Shown here in pieces: positions 33,101-47,042 of a DNA stretch of 64,000 nucleotides. The notes beneath the pieces were generated by a model. That model was not told the origin of the DNA. It saw only the letters and a program-made list of their open reading frames with translations, and made no database searches. This DNA comes from Chondrosia reniformis (lineage: Eukaryota; Porifera; Demospongiae; Chondrillida; Chondrillidae), in the NCBI GenBank assembly GCA_947172415.1, contig OX359197.1:4837673-4901672 (forward strand), in the 5' to 3' direction. Both the position numbers and the translations under genes were made by a program. The number at the start of each line of letters is the position of its first letter. Within the stretch, counting starts at the first letter, position 1.

Positions 33101-34065
33101 TGTGAGAGATAGGGCAAATTTTAAGTTTCAGTAAAATTTCAAAAACCCATTGAACGTGCTCTATAGATGTCTGTGAATGCTGACACAAAGATTTAGCTTC
33201 ATATCTCTCCATTTGATAGAGTGACAGCCCTCAATGTACATAAAATTCTGGTATACAAAGATAATGTATTGTGAGAGATAGGGCAAATTTTAAGTTTCAT
33301 CAAATTTTCAAAAACCCATTGAACGTGCTCTATAGATGTTTGTGAATGCTGACACAAAGATTTAGCTTCATATCTCTCCATTTGATAGAGTGACAGCCCT
33401 CAATGTACATAAAATTCTGGAATACAAAGTTAATGTATTGTGAGAGATAGGGCAAAATTTAAGTTTCAGTAAAATTTCAAAAACCCATTGAACGTGCTCT
33501 ATAGATGTCTGTGAATGCTGACACAAAGATTTAGCTTCATATCTCTCCATTTGATAGAGTGACAGCCCTCAATGTACATAAAATTCTGGTATACAAAGAT
33601 AATGTATTGTGAGAGATAGGGCAAATTTTAAGTTTCATCAAATTTTCAAAAACCCATTGAACGTGCTCTATAGATGTTTGTGAATGCTGACACAAAGATT
33701 TAGCTTCATATCTCTCCATTTGATAGAGTGACAGCCCTCAATGTACATAAAATTCTGGAATACAAAGTTAATGTATTGTGAGAGATAGGGCAAATTTTAA
33801 GATTCATCAAAATTTCAAAAACCCATTGAACGTGCTCTATAGATGTCTGTGAATGCTGACACAAAGATTTAGCTTCATATCTCTCCATTTGATAGAGTGA
33901 CAGCCCTCAATGTACATAAAATTCTGGTATACAAAGATAATGTATTGTGAGAGATAGGGCAAATTTTAAGTTTCATCAAATTTTCAAAAACCCATTGAAC
34001 GTGCTCTATAGATGTTTGTGAATGCTGACACAAAGATTTAGCTTCATATCTCTCCATTTGATAGA
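30123..34065. repeat. Satellite segment 2, about 23 monomers
   Basis: Monomers here are more diverged than in segment 1. Many carry CAACCATTTAGC, AAATTAAATTCTTG or CTCCCCATTTG variants, and several lack the 60-codon frame. Confidence 0.9.
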
Positions 34066-35124
34066 GTTACAGAACTACAGTTAATGTACTGTTTTGTTAG
34101 AGAAAATTGCGTAATACTATATATGGCCGACCGTTAGAAGGTTTAATATTAGAATAAAGTCAAAATTCCATACTATATCTGAAAATATAGAATTCTTTCC
34201 AATTTTTTATACATAGGGATATGCACTTTGTAGTACTTGATTGTTATTGAAGTACTATCTATCCATATATTTTATATGGATCTCGTTAAAGTGAAATTTC
34301 GCCAATCGACAGCCAACGAAACTCCAAAGAAAAAAAGTTGGACCATACCGAACGCTACCATCCACGACGCTCATAGGCCGGGATCGGTGGTAACGCTCTG
34401 CCGAGTTGAGCTTTGGGTGTCACTTGCGTGAGAAGAACCAGTTCTTCTCGATATGGCCGACTCATATGAATCCTTAAAGATATCAGATGCCAATCCCACA
34501 TTACGTGGAACCCCCCCGAAATCCGGATTATTGGTGAGCACGTCTCTATGGCACCAACCGATTAGGAGACAGCTTCAGAGTCTAAGCGCTACCAACCTCT
34601 ATGGGAACCGCAACCACCATAGAGATGTGTCCAGGTAGGCCTACTATATAAGGATTTTCGCTTCTATTTATATGAAGTTTTGTCCAAAGAAAACGGTTGT
34701 GGTTGGGACCTTTTTTAATACATTTCTCGTTATTTCCAGATCAGTGAATTGTTTCAAGCAAGTTTAAAGACATAGGCAGTATTAGTGGTTCACCTGAAAA
34801 CTGGGAAAAGCGAGACAAATCCTGTAAGTGTCTTGATGGGCCGAGGAGAACGACTTTTCTGATCCCAATTATTTTCGAGAAATCGTCAATTTATTCCACT
34901 TTAATTCCAGACCAGTGAACCATTCCAAGCAATTTTACACACATACGCAGTATTTCCAATACATCTCAAAACTGTGGCAAATGGATAAAAGCCTGTATGT
35001 GTCTTGGTGGAGGGAGGAGAGCGACTTTTCATGATACAGAAAACTAGATATAGTGAGGGATCCGATATTTATCGCCTGTACGATATTAATGTCTATGATC
35101 GATATTTCAACTAGGTCGTTTTTT
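34066..35124 (+). repeat. Satellite interblock 2 (1.06 kb)
   Basis: Nearly identical to interblock 1, subtype A; one visible change is AGAATTCTTTCC for AGAATACTTTCC. Confidence 0.9.
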
Positions 35125-36538
35125 AGATGTCTGTGAATGCTGACACAACCATTTAGCTTCATATCTCTCCATTTGATAGAGTAACAGCCTTCAATGTAAA
35201 TTAAATTCTGGTATACAAATATAATGTATTGTGAGAGATAGGGCAAATTTTAAGTTTCATCAAAATTTCAAAAACCCATTGGACAGGTTCTATAGATGCA
35301 TATGTCTGTGAATGCAGACACAAAGATTTAGCTTCATATCTCTCCATTTGATAGAGTGACAGCCCTCAATGTACATAAAATTCTGGTATACAAAGATAAT
35401 GTATTGTGAGAGATAGGGCAAATTTTAAGCTTCATCAAAATTTCAAAAACCCATTGAACGTGCTCTATAGATGTCTGTGAATGCTGACACAAAGATTTAG
35501 CTTCATATCTCTCCATTTGATAGAGTGACAGCCCTCAATGTATATATAATTCTGGTATACAAAGTAAATGTATTGTGAGAGATAGGGCAAATTTTAAGTT
35601 TCATCAAAATTTCAAAAACCCATTGAACGTGCTCTATAGATGTCTGTGAATGCTGACACAAAGATTTAGCTCCATATCTCTCCATTTGATAGAGTGACAG
35701 CCCTCAATGTACATAAAATTCTGGAATACAAAGATAATGTATTGTGAGAGATAAGGCAAATTTTAAGTTTCATCAAAATTTCAAAAACCCATTGGACAAG
35801 CTCTATAGATGTCTGTGAATGCTGACACAAAGATTTAGCTTCATATCTCCCCATTTGATAGAGTGACAGCCCTCAATGTAAATTAAATTCTTGTAAACAA
35901 AGATAATGTATTGTGAGAGATAGGGCAAATTTTAAGTTTCAGTAAAATTTCAAAAACCCATTGGACATGCTCTATAGATGTCTGTGAATGCTGACACAAA
36001 GATTTAGCTTCATATCTCTCCATTTGATAGAGTGACAGACCTCAATGTACATAAAATTCTGGTATACAAAGATAATGTATTGTGAGAGATAGGGCAAATT
36101 TTAAGTTTTATCAAAATTACAAAAACCCATTGAACGTTCTCTATAGATGTCTGTGAATGCTGACACAAAGATTTAGCTTCATATCTCTCCATTTGATAGA
36201 GTGACAGCCCTCAATGTACATTAAATTCTGGTATACAAAGTTAATGTATGGTGAGAGATAGGGCAAATTTTAAGTTTCATCAAAATTTTAAAAACCCATT
36301 GGACGTGCTCTATAGATGTCTGTGAATGCTGACACAAAGATTTAGCTTCATATCTCTCCATTTGATAGAGTGACAGCCCTCAATGTACATTAAATTCTGG
36401 TATATAAAGATAATGTATTGTGAGAGATAGGGCAAATTTTAAGTTTCATCAAAATTTCAAAAACCCATTAAACGTGCTCTATAGATGTCTGTGAATGCTG
36501 ACACAAAGATTTAGCTTCATATCTCTCCATTTGATAGA
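35125..36538. repeat. Satellite segment 3, about 8.4 monomers
   Basis: Begins with monomers like those after interblock 1, including a unit with an inserted GCATAT near 35298. Confidence 0.9.
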
Positions 36539-37602
36539 GTTACAGAACTACAGTTAATGTACTGTTTTGTTAGAGAAAATTGCGTAATACTATATATGGC
36601 CGACCGTTAGAAGGTTTAATATTAGAATAAAGTCAAAATTCCATACTATATCTGAAAATATAGAATACTTTCCAATTTTTTATACATAGGGATATGCACT
36701 TTGTAGTACTTGATTGTTATTGAAGTACTATCTATCCATATATTTTATATGGATCTCGTTAAAGTGAAATTTCGTCAATCGACAGCCAACGAAACTCCAA
36801 AGAAAAAAAGTTGGACCATACCGAACGCTACCATCCACGACGCTCATAGGCCGGGATCGGTGGTAACGCTCTGCCGAGTTGAGCTTTGGGTGTCACTTGC
36901 GTGAGAAGAACCAGTTCTTCTCGATATGGCCGACTCATATGAATCCTTAAAGATATCAGATGCCAATCCCACATTACGTGGAACCCCCCCGAAATCCGGA
37001 TTATTGGTGAGCACGTCTCTATGGCACCAACCGATTAGGAGACAGCTTCAGAGTCTAAGCGCTACCAACCTCTATGGGAACCGCAACCACCATAGAGATG
37101 TGTCCAGGTAGGCCTACTATATAAGGATTTTCGCTTCTATTTATATGAAGTTTTGTCCAAAGAAAACGGTTGTGGTTGGGACCTTTTTTAATACATTTCT
37201 CGTTATTTCCAGATCAGTGAATTGTTTCAAGCAAGTTTAAAGACATAGGCAGTATTAGTGGTTCACCTGAAAACTGGGAAAAGCGAAACAAATCCTGTAA
37301 GTGTCTTGAAGGGCCGAGGAGAACGACTTTTCTGATCCCAATTATTTTCGAGAAATCGTCAATTTATTCCACTTTAATTCCAGACCAGTGAACCGTTCCA
37401 AGCAATTTTACACACATACGCAGTATTTCCAATACATCTCAAAACTGTGGCAAATGGATAATATAAAAGCCTGTATGTGTCTTGGTGGAGGGAGGAGAGC
37501 GACTTTTCATGATACAGAAAACTAGATATAGTGAGGGATCCGATATTTATCGCCTGTACGATATTAATGTCTATGATCGATATTTCAACTAGGTCGTTTT
37601 TT
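36539..37602 (+). repeat. Satellite interblock 3 (1.06 kb)
   Basis: Subtype B: CTTGAAGGGCCG, TTTCGTCAATCG and AGCGAAACAAATCC. Has an extra short insertion (GGATAATATAAAAGCC) shared only with interblock 4. Confidence 0.9.
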
Positions 37603-39011
37603 AGATGTCTGTGAATGCTGACACAACCATTTAGCTTCATATCTCTCCATTTGATAGAGTGACAGCCCTCAATGTACATATAATTCTGGTATACAAAAGT
37701 TAATGTATTGTGAGAGATAGGGCAAATTTTAAGTTTCATCAAAATTTCAAAAACCAATTGAACGTGCTCAATAGATGTCTGTGAATGCTGACACAAAGAT
37801 TTAGCTTCATATCTCTCCATTTGATAGAGTGACAGCCCTCAATGTACATAAAATTCTGGAATACAAAGTTAATGTATTGTGAGAGATAGGGCAAATTTTA
37901 AGATTCATCAAAATTTCAAAAACCCATTGAACGTGCTCTATAGATGTCTGTGAATGCTGACACAAAGATTTAGCTTCATATCTCTCCATTTGATAGAGTG
38001 ACAGCCCTCAATGTACATTAAATTCTGGTATACAAAGATAATGTATTGTGAGAGATAGGGCAAATTTTAAGTTTTATCAAAATTTCAAAAACCCATTGAA
38101 TGTTCTCTATAGATGTCTGTGAATGCTGACACAAAGATTTAGCTTCATATCTCTCCATTTGATAGAGTGACAGCCCTCAATGTACATTAAATTCTGGTAT
38201 ATAAAGATAATGTATTGTGAGAGATAGGGCAAATTTTAAGTTTCATCAAAATTTCAAAAATCCATTGGACATGCTCTATAGATGTCTGTGAATGCTGATA
38301 CAACCATTTAGCTTCATATCTCTCCATTTGATTGAGTGACAGCCCTCAATGTACATTAAATTCTGGTATACAAAGATAATGTATTGTGAGAGATAGAGCA
38401 AATTTTAAGTTTCATCAAAATTTCAAAAATCCATTGGACATGCTCTATAGATGTCTGTGAATGCTGATACAACCATTTAGCTTCATATCTCTCCATTTGA
38501 TTGAGTGACAGCCCTCAATGTACATTAAATTCTGGTATACAAAGTTAATGTATTGTGAGAGATAGGGCAAATTTTAAGTTTCATCAAAATTTCAAAAACC
38601 CATTGGACATGCTTTATAGATGTCTGTGAATGCTGACACAAAGATGTAGCTACATATCTCTCTATTTGATAGAGTGACAGCCCTCAATGTACATAAAATT
38701 CTGGTATACAAAGTTAATGTATTGTGAGAGATAGGGCAAATTTTAAGTTTCATCAAAATTTCAAAAACCCATTGAACGTGCTCTATAGATGTCTGTGAAT
38801 GCTGACACAAAGATTTAGCTTCATATCTCTCCATTTGATAGAGTGACAGCCCTCAATGTACATAAAATTCTGGTATACAAAGATAATGTATTGTGAGAGA
38901 TAGGGCAAATTTTAAGTTTCATCAAAATTTCAAAAACCCATTGGACGTGCTCTATAGATGTCTGTGAATGCTGACACAAAGATTTAGCTTCATATCTCTC
39001 CACTTGATAGA
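37603..39011. repeat. Satellite segment 4, about 8.3 monomers
   Basis: The monomer series, including a 148-codon run-on frame and an 80-codon variant, is repeated almost exactly in segment 5. Together with interblock 3 it forms one 2473-bp unit. Confidence 0.9.
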
Positions 39012-40075
39012 GTTACAGAACTACAGTTAATGTACTGTTTTGTTAGAGAAAATTGCGTAATACTATATATGGCCGACCGTTAGAAGGTTTAATATTAGAA
39101 TAAAGTCAAAATTCCATACTATATCTGAAAATATAGAATACTTTCCAATTTTTTATACATAGGGATATGCACTTTGTAGTACTTGATTGTTATTGAAGTA
39201 CTATCTATCCATATATTTTATATGGATCTCGTTAAAGTGAAATTTCGTCAATCGACAGCCAACGAAACTCCAAAGAAAAAAAGTTGGACCATACCGAACG
39301 CTACCATCCACGACGCTCATAGGCCGGGATCGGTGGTAACGCTCTGCCGAGTTGAGCTTTGGGTGTCACTTGCGTGAGAAGAACCAGTTCTTCTCGATAT
39401 GGCCGACTCATATGAATCCTTAAAGATATCAGATGCCAATCCCACATTACGTGGAACCCCCCCGAAATCCGGATTATTGGTGAGCACGTCTCTATGGCAC
39501 CAACCGATTAGGAGACAGCTTCAGAGTCTAAGCGCTACCAACCTCTATGGGAACCGCAACCACCATAGAGATGTGTCCAGGTAGGCCTACTATATAAGGA
39601 TTTTCGCTTCTATTTATATGAAGTTTTGTCCAAAGAAAACGGTTGTGGTTGGGACCTTTTTTAATACATTTCTCGTTATTTCCAGATCAGTGAATTGTTT
39701 CAAGCAAGTTTAAAGACATAGGCAGTATTAGTGGTTCACCTGAAAACTGGGAAAAGCGAAACAAATCCTGTAAGTGTCTTGAAGGGCCGAGGAGAACGAC
39801 TTTTCTGATCCCAATTATTTTCGAGAAATCGTCAATTTATTCCACTTTAATTCCAGACCAGTGAACCGTTCCAAGCAATTTTACACACATACGCAGTATT
39901 TCCAATACATCTCAAAACTGTGGCAAATGGATAATATAAAAGCCTGTATGTGTCTTGGTGGAGGGAGGAGAGCGACTTTTCATGATACAGAAAACTAGAT
40001 ATAGTGAGGGATCCGATATTTATCGCCTGTACGATATTAATGTCTATGATCGATATTTCAACTAGGTCGTTTTTT
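39012..40075 (+). repeat. Satellite interblock 4 (1.06 kb)
   Basis: Subtype B, including the GGATAATATAAAAGCC insertion. Starts exactly 2473 bp after interblock 3. Confidence 0.9.
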
Positions 40076-41484
40076 AGATGTCTGTGAATGCTGACACAAC
40101 CATTTAGCTTCATATCTCTCCATTTGATAGAGTGACAGCCCTCAATGTACATATAATTCTGGTATACAAAAGTTAATGTATTGTGAGAGATAGGGCAAAT
40201 TTTAAGTTTCATCAAAATTTCAAAAACCAATTGAACGTGCTCAATAGATGTCTGTGAATGCTGACACAAAGATTTAGCTTCATATCTCTCCATTTGATAG
40301 AGTGACAGCCCTCAATGTACATAAAATTCTGGAATACAAAGTTAATGTATTGTGAGAGATAGGGCAAATTTTAAGATTCATCAAAATTTCAAAAACCCAT
40401 TGAACGTGCTCTATAGATGTCTGTGAATGCTGACACAAAGATTTAGCTTCATATCTCTCCATTTGATAGAGTGACAGCCCTCAATGTACATTAAATTCTG
40501 GTATATAAAGATAATGTATTGTGAGAGATAGGGCAAATTTTAAGTTTCATCAAAATTTCAAAAACCCATTGGACATGCTCTATAGATGTCTGTGAATGCT
40601 GATACAACCATTTAGCTTCATATCTCTCCATTTGATTGAGTGACAGCCCTCAATGTACATTAAATTCTGGTATACAAAGATAATGTATTGTGAGAGATAG
40701 AGCAAATTTTAAGTTTCATCAAAATTTCAAAAATCCATTGGACATGCTCTATAGATGTCTGTGAATGCTGATACAACCATTTAGCTTCATATCTCTCCAT
40801 TTGATTGAGTGACAGCCCTCAATGTACATTAAATTCTGGTATACAAAGATAATGTATTGTGAGAGATAGAGCAAATTTTAAGTTTCATCAAAATTTCAAA
40901 AATCCATTGGACATGCTCTATAGATGTCTGTGAATGCTGATACAACCATTTAGCTTCATATCTCTCCATTTGATTGAGTGACAGCCCTCAATGTACATTA
41001 AATTCTGGTATACAAAGTTAATGTATTGTGAGAGATAGGGCAAATTTTAAGTTTCATCAAAATTTCAAAAACCCATTGGACATGCTTTATAGATGTCTGT
41101 GAATGCTGACACAAAGATGTAGCTACATATCTCTCTATTTGATAGAGTGACAGCCCTCAATGTACATAAAATTCTGGTATACAAAGTTAATGTATTGTGA
41201 GAGATAGGGCAAATTTTAAGTTTCATCAAAATTTCAAAAACCCATTGAACGTGCTCTATAGATGTCTGTGAATGCTGACACAAAGATTTAGCTTCATATC
41301 TCTCCATTTGATAGAGTGACAGCCCTCAATGTACATAAAATTCTGGTATACAAAGATAATGTATTGTGAGAGATAGGGCAAATTTTAAGTTTCATCAAAA
41401 TTTCAAAAACCCATTGGACGTGCTCTATAGATGTCTGTGAATGCTGACACAAAGATTTAGCTTCATATCTCTCCACTTGATAGA
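40076..41484. repeat. Satellite segment 5, about 8.3 monomers
   Basis: Near-duplicate of segment 4 in monomer order and private variants (for example CAAAGATGTAGCTACATATC). Confidence 0.9.
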
Positions 41485-42548
41485 GTTACAGAACTACAGT
41501 TAATGTACTGTTTTGTTAGAGAAAATTGCGTAATACTATATATGGCCGACCGTTAGAAGGTTTAATATTAGAATAAAGTCAAAATTCCATACTATATCTG
41601 AAAATATAGAATACTTTCCAATTTTTTATACATAGGGATATGCACTTTGTAGTACTTGATTGTTATTGAAGTACTATCTATCCATATATTTTATATGGAT
41701 CTCGTTAAAGTGAAATTTCGTCAATCGACAGCCAACGAAACTCCAAAGAAAAAAAGTTGGACCATACCGAACGCTACCATCCACGACGCTCATAGGCCGG
41801 GATCGGTGGTAACGCTCTGCCGAGTTGAGCTTTGGGTGTCACTTGCGTGAGAAGAACCAGTTCTTCTCGATATGGCCGACTCATATGAATCCTTAAAGAT
41901 ATCAGATGCCAATCCCACATTACGTGGAACCCCCCCGAAATCCGGATTATTGGTGAGCACGTCTCTATGGCACCAACCGATTAGGAGACAGCTTCAGAGT
42001 CTAAGCGCTACCAACCTCTATGGGAACCGCAACCACCATAGAGATGTGTCCAGGTAGGCCTACTATATAAGGATTTTCGCTTCTATTTATATGAAGTTTT
42101 GTCCAAAGAAAACGGTTGTGGTTGGGACCTTTTTTAATACATTTCTCGTTATTTCCAGATCAGTGAATTGTTTCAAGCAAGTTTAAAGACATAGGCAGTA
42201 TTAGTGGTTCACCTGAAAACTGGGAAAAGCGAAACAAATCCTGTAAGTGTCTTGAAGGGCCGAGGAGAACGAGAACGACTTTTCTGATCCCAATTATTTT
42301 CGAGAAATCGTCAATTTATTCCACTTTAATTCCAGACCAGTGAACCGTTCCAAGCAATTTTACACACATACGCAGTATTTCCAATACATCTCAAAACTGT
42401 GGCAAATGGATAAAAGCCTGTATGTGTCTTGGTGGAGGGAGGAGAGCGACTTTTCATGATACAGAAAACTAGATATAGTGAGGGATCCGATATTTATCGC
42501 CTGTACGATATTAATGTCTATGATCGATATTTCAACTAGGTCGTTTTT
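41485..42548 (+). repeat. Satellite interblock 5 (1.06 kb)
   Basis: Subtype B but without the ATATAA insertion; carries a private GAGAACGAGAACGAC duplication of 6 bp. Starts 2473 bp after interblock 4. Confidence 0.9.
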
Positions 42549-45500
42549 TAGATGTCTGTGAATGCTGACACAACCATTTAGCTTCATATCTCTCCATTTG
42601 ATTGAGTGACAGCCCTCAATGTACATAAAATTCTGGTATACAAAGTTAATGTATTGTGAGAGATAGGGCAAATTTTAAGTTTCATCAAAATTTCAAAAAC
42701 CCATTGAACGTGCTCTATAGATGTCTGTGAATGCTGACACAAAGATTTAGCTTCATATCTCTCCATTTGATAGAGTGACAGCCCTCAATGTACATAAAAT
42801 TCTGGAATACAAAGTTAATGTATTGTGAGAGATAGGGCAAATTTTAAGTTTCATCAAAATTTCAAAAACCCATTGAACGTGCTCTATAGATGTCTGTGAA
42901 TGCTGACACAAAGATTTAGCTTCATATCTCTCCATTTGATAGAGTGACAGCCCTCAATGTACATAAAATTCTGGTATACAAAGTTAATGTATTGTGAGAG
43001 ATAGGGCAAATTTTAAGTTTCATCAAAATTTCAAAAACCCATTGAACGTGCTCTATAGATGTCTGTGAATGCTTACACAAAGATTTAGCTTCATATCTCT
43101 CCATTTGATAGAGTGACAGACCTCAATGTACATAAAATTCTGGTATACAAAGATAATGTATTGTGAGAGATAGGGCAAATTTTAAGTTTTATCAAAATTA
43201 CAAAAACCCATTGAACGTTCTCTATAGATGTCTGTGAATGCTGACACAAAGATTTAGCTTCATATCTCTCCATTTGATAGAGTGACAGCCCTCAATGTAC
43301 ATAAAATTCTGGTATACAAAGATAATGTATTGTGAGAGATAGGGCAAATTTTAAGTTTTATCAAAATTTCAAAAACCCATTGAACGTGCTCTATAGATGT
43401 CTGTGAATGCTGACACAAAGATTTAGCTTCATATCTCTCCATTTGATAGAGTGACAGCCCTCAATGTACATAAAATTCTGGTATACAAAGTTAATGTATT
43501 GTGAGAGATAGGGCAAATTGTAAGTTTCATCAAAATTTCAAAAACCCATTGAACGTGCTCTATAGATGTCTGTGAATGCTGACACAAAGATTTAGCTTCA
43601 TATCTCTCCATTTGATAGAGTGACAGCCCTCAATGTACATTAAATTCTGGTATACAAAGATAATGTATTGTGAGAGATAGGGCAAATTTTAAGTTTCATC
43701 AAAATTACAAAAACCCATTGAACGTGCTCTATAGATGTCTGTGAATGCTGACACAAAGATTTAGCTTCATATCTCTCCATTTGATAGAGTGACAGCCCTC
43801 AATGTACATAAAATTCTGGTATACAAAGATAATGTATTGTGAGAGATAGGGCAAATTTTAAGTTTTATGAAAATTTCAAAAACCCATTGAATGTTCTCTA
43901 TAGATGTCTGTGAATGCTGACACAAAGATTTAGCTTCATATCTCTCCATTTGATAGAGTGACAGCCCTCAATGTACATAAAATTCTGGTATACAAAGTTA
44001 ATGTATTGTGAGAGATAGGGCAAATTTTAAGTTTCATCAAAATTTCAAAAACCCATTGAACGTGCTCTATAGATGTCTGTGAATGCTGACACAAAGATTT
44101 AGCTTCATATCTCTCCATTTGATAGAGTGACAGCCCTCAATGTACATAAAATTCTGGTATACAAAGATAATGTATTGTGAGAGATAGGGCAAATTTTAAG
44201 TTTTATCAAAATTTCAAAAACCCATTGAAAGTTCTCTATAGATGTCTGTGAATGCTGACACAAAGATTTAGCTTCATATCTCTCCATTTGATAGAGTGAC
44301 AGCCCTCAATGTACATAAAATTCTGGTATACAAAGTTAATGTATTGTGAGAGATAGGGCAAATTTTAAGTTTCATCAAAATTTCAAAAACCCATTGAACG
44401 TGCTCTATAGATGTCTGTGAATGCTGACACAAAGATTTAGCTTCATATCTCTCCATTTGATAGAGTGACAGCCCTCAATGTACATAAAATTCGGGTATAC
44501 AAAGTTAATGTATTGTGAGAGATAGGGCAAATTTTAAGATTCATCAAAATTTCAAAAACCCATTGAAAGTTCTCTATAGATGTCTGTGAATGCTGACACA
44601 AAGATTTAGCTTCATATCTCTCCATTTGATAGAGTGACAGCCCTCAATGTACATAAAATTCTGGTATACAAAGTTAATGTATTGTGAGAGATAGGGCAAA
44701 TTTTAAGTTTCATCAAAATTTCAAAAACCCATTGAACGTGCTCTATAGATGTCTGTGAATGCTGACACAAAGATTTAGCTTCATATCTCTCCATTTGATA
44801 GAGTGACAGCCCTCAATGTACATAAAATTCGGGTATACAAAGTTAATGTATTGTGAGAGATAGGGCAAATTTTAAGATTCATCAAAATTTCAAAAACCCA
44901 TTGAACGTGCTCTATAGATGTCTGTGAATGCTGACACAAAGATTTAGCTTCATATCTCTCCATTTGATAGAGTGACAGCCCTCAATGTACATAAAATTCT
45001 GGTATACAAAGTTAATGTATTGTGAGAGATAGGGCAAATTTTAAGTTTCATCAAAATTTCAAAAACCCATTGAACGTGCTCTATAGATGTCTGTGAATGC
45101 TGACACAAAGATTTAGCTTCATATCTCTCCATTTGATAGAGTGACAGACCTCAATGTACATAAAATTCTGGTATACAAAGATAATGTATTGTGAGAGATA
45201 GGGCAAATTTTAAGTTTTATCAAAATTACAAAAACCCATTGAACGTTCTCTATAGATGTCTGTGAATGCTGACACAAAGATTTAGCTTCATATCTCTCCA
45301 TTTGATAGAGTGACAGCCCTCAATGTACATAAAATTCTGGTATACAAAGTTAATGTATTGTGAGAGATAGGGCAAATTTTAAGTTTCATCAAAATTTCAA
45401 AAACCCATTGAACGTGCTCTATAGATGTCTGTGAATGCTGACACAAAGATTTAGCTTCATATCTCTCCATTTGATAGAGTGACAGCCCTCAATGTACATT

Positions 45501-45985
45501 AAATTCTGGTATACAAAGATAATGTATTGTGAGAGATAGGGCAAATTTTAAGTTTCATCAAAATTTCAAAAACCCATTGAACGTGCTCTATAGATGTCTG
45601 TGAATGCTGACACAAAGATGTAGCTTCATATCTCTCCATTTGATAGAGTGACAGCCCTCAATGTACATAAAATTCTGGTATACAAAGTTAATGTATTGTG
45701 AGAGATAGGGCAAATTTTAAGTTTCAGTAAAATTTCAAAAACCCATTGAACGTGCTCTATAGATGTCTGTGAATGCTGACACAAAGATTTAGCTTCATAT
45801 CTCTCCATTTGATAGAGTGACAGCCCTCAATGTACATAAAATTCTGGAATACAAAGTTAATGTATTGTGAGAGATAGGGCAAATTTTAAGTTTCATCAAA
45901 TTTTCAAAAACCCATTGAACGTGCTCTATAGATGTTTGTGAATGCTGACACAAAGATTTAGCTTCATATCTCTCCATTTGATAGA
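42549..45985. repeat. Satellite segment 6, about 20 monomers
   Basis: Between about 43.1 and 45.4 kb two monomer types tend to alternate (AAAGTTAATG with TTTCATCAAAATTTC versus AAAGATAATG with TTTTATCAAAATTAC), suggesting a loose 338-bp dimer. Confidence 0.85.
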
Positions 45986-47042
45986 GTTACAGAACTACAG
46001 TTAATGTACTGTTTTGTTAGAGAAAATTGCGTAATACTATATATGGCCGACCGTTAGAAGGTTTAATATTAGAATAAAGTCAAAATTCCATACTATATCT
46101 GAAAATATAGAATACTTTCCAATTTTTTATACATAGGGATATGCACTTTGTAGTACTTGATTGTTATTGAAGTACTATCTATCCATATATTTTATATGGA
46201 TCTCGTTAAAGTGAAATTTCGCCAATCGACAGCCAACGAAACTCCAAAGAAAAAAAGTTGGACCATACCGAACGCTACCATCCACGACGCTCATAGGCCG
46301 GGATCGGTGGTAACGCTCTGCCGAGTTGAGCTTTGGGTGTCACTTGCGTGAGAAGAACCAGTTCTTCTCGATATGGCCGACTCATATGAATCCTTAAAGA
46401 TATCAGATGCCAATCCCACATTACGTGGAACCCCCCCGAAATCCGGATTATTGGTGAGCACGTCTCTATGGCACCAACCGATTAGGAGACAGCTTCAGAG
46501 TCTAAGCGCTACCAACCTCTATGGGAACCGCAACCACCATAGAGATGTGTCCAGGTAGGCCTACTATATAAGGATTTTCGCTTCTATTTATATGAAGTTT
46601 TGTCCAAAGAAAACGGTTGTGGTTGGGACCTTTTTTATACATTTCTCGTTATTTCCAGATCAGTGAATTGTTTCAAGCAAGTTTAAAGACATAGGCAGTA
46701 TTAGTGGTTCACCTGAAAACTGGGAAAAGCGAGACAAATCCTGTAAGTGTCTTGATGGGCCGAGGAGAACGACTTTTCTGATCCCAATTATTTTCGAGAA
46801 ATCGTCAATTTATTCCACTTTAATTCCAGACCAGTGAACCATTCCAAGCAATTTTACACACATACGCAGTATTTCCAATACATCTCAAAACTGTGGCAAA
46901 TGGATAAAAGCCTGTATGTGTCTTGGTGGAGGGAGGAGAGCGACTTTTCATGATACAGAAAACTAGATATAGTGAGGGATCCGATATTTATCGCCTGTAC
47001 GATATTAATGTCTATGATCGATATTTCAACTAGGTCGTTTTT
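45986..47042 (+). repeat. Satellite interblock 6 (1.06 kb)
   Basis: Subtype A, with a one-base shorter T run (CCTTTTTTATAC). Confidence 0.9.
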
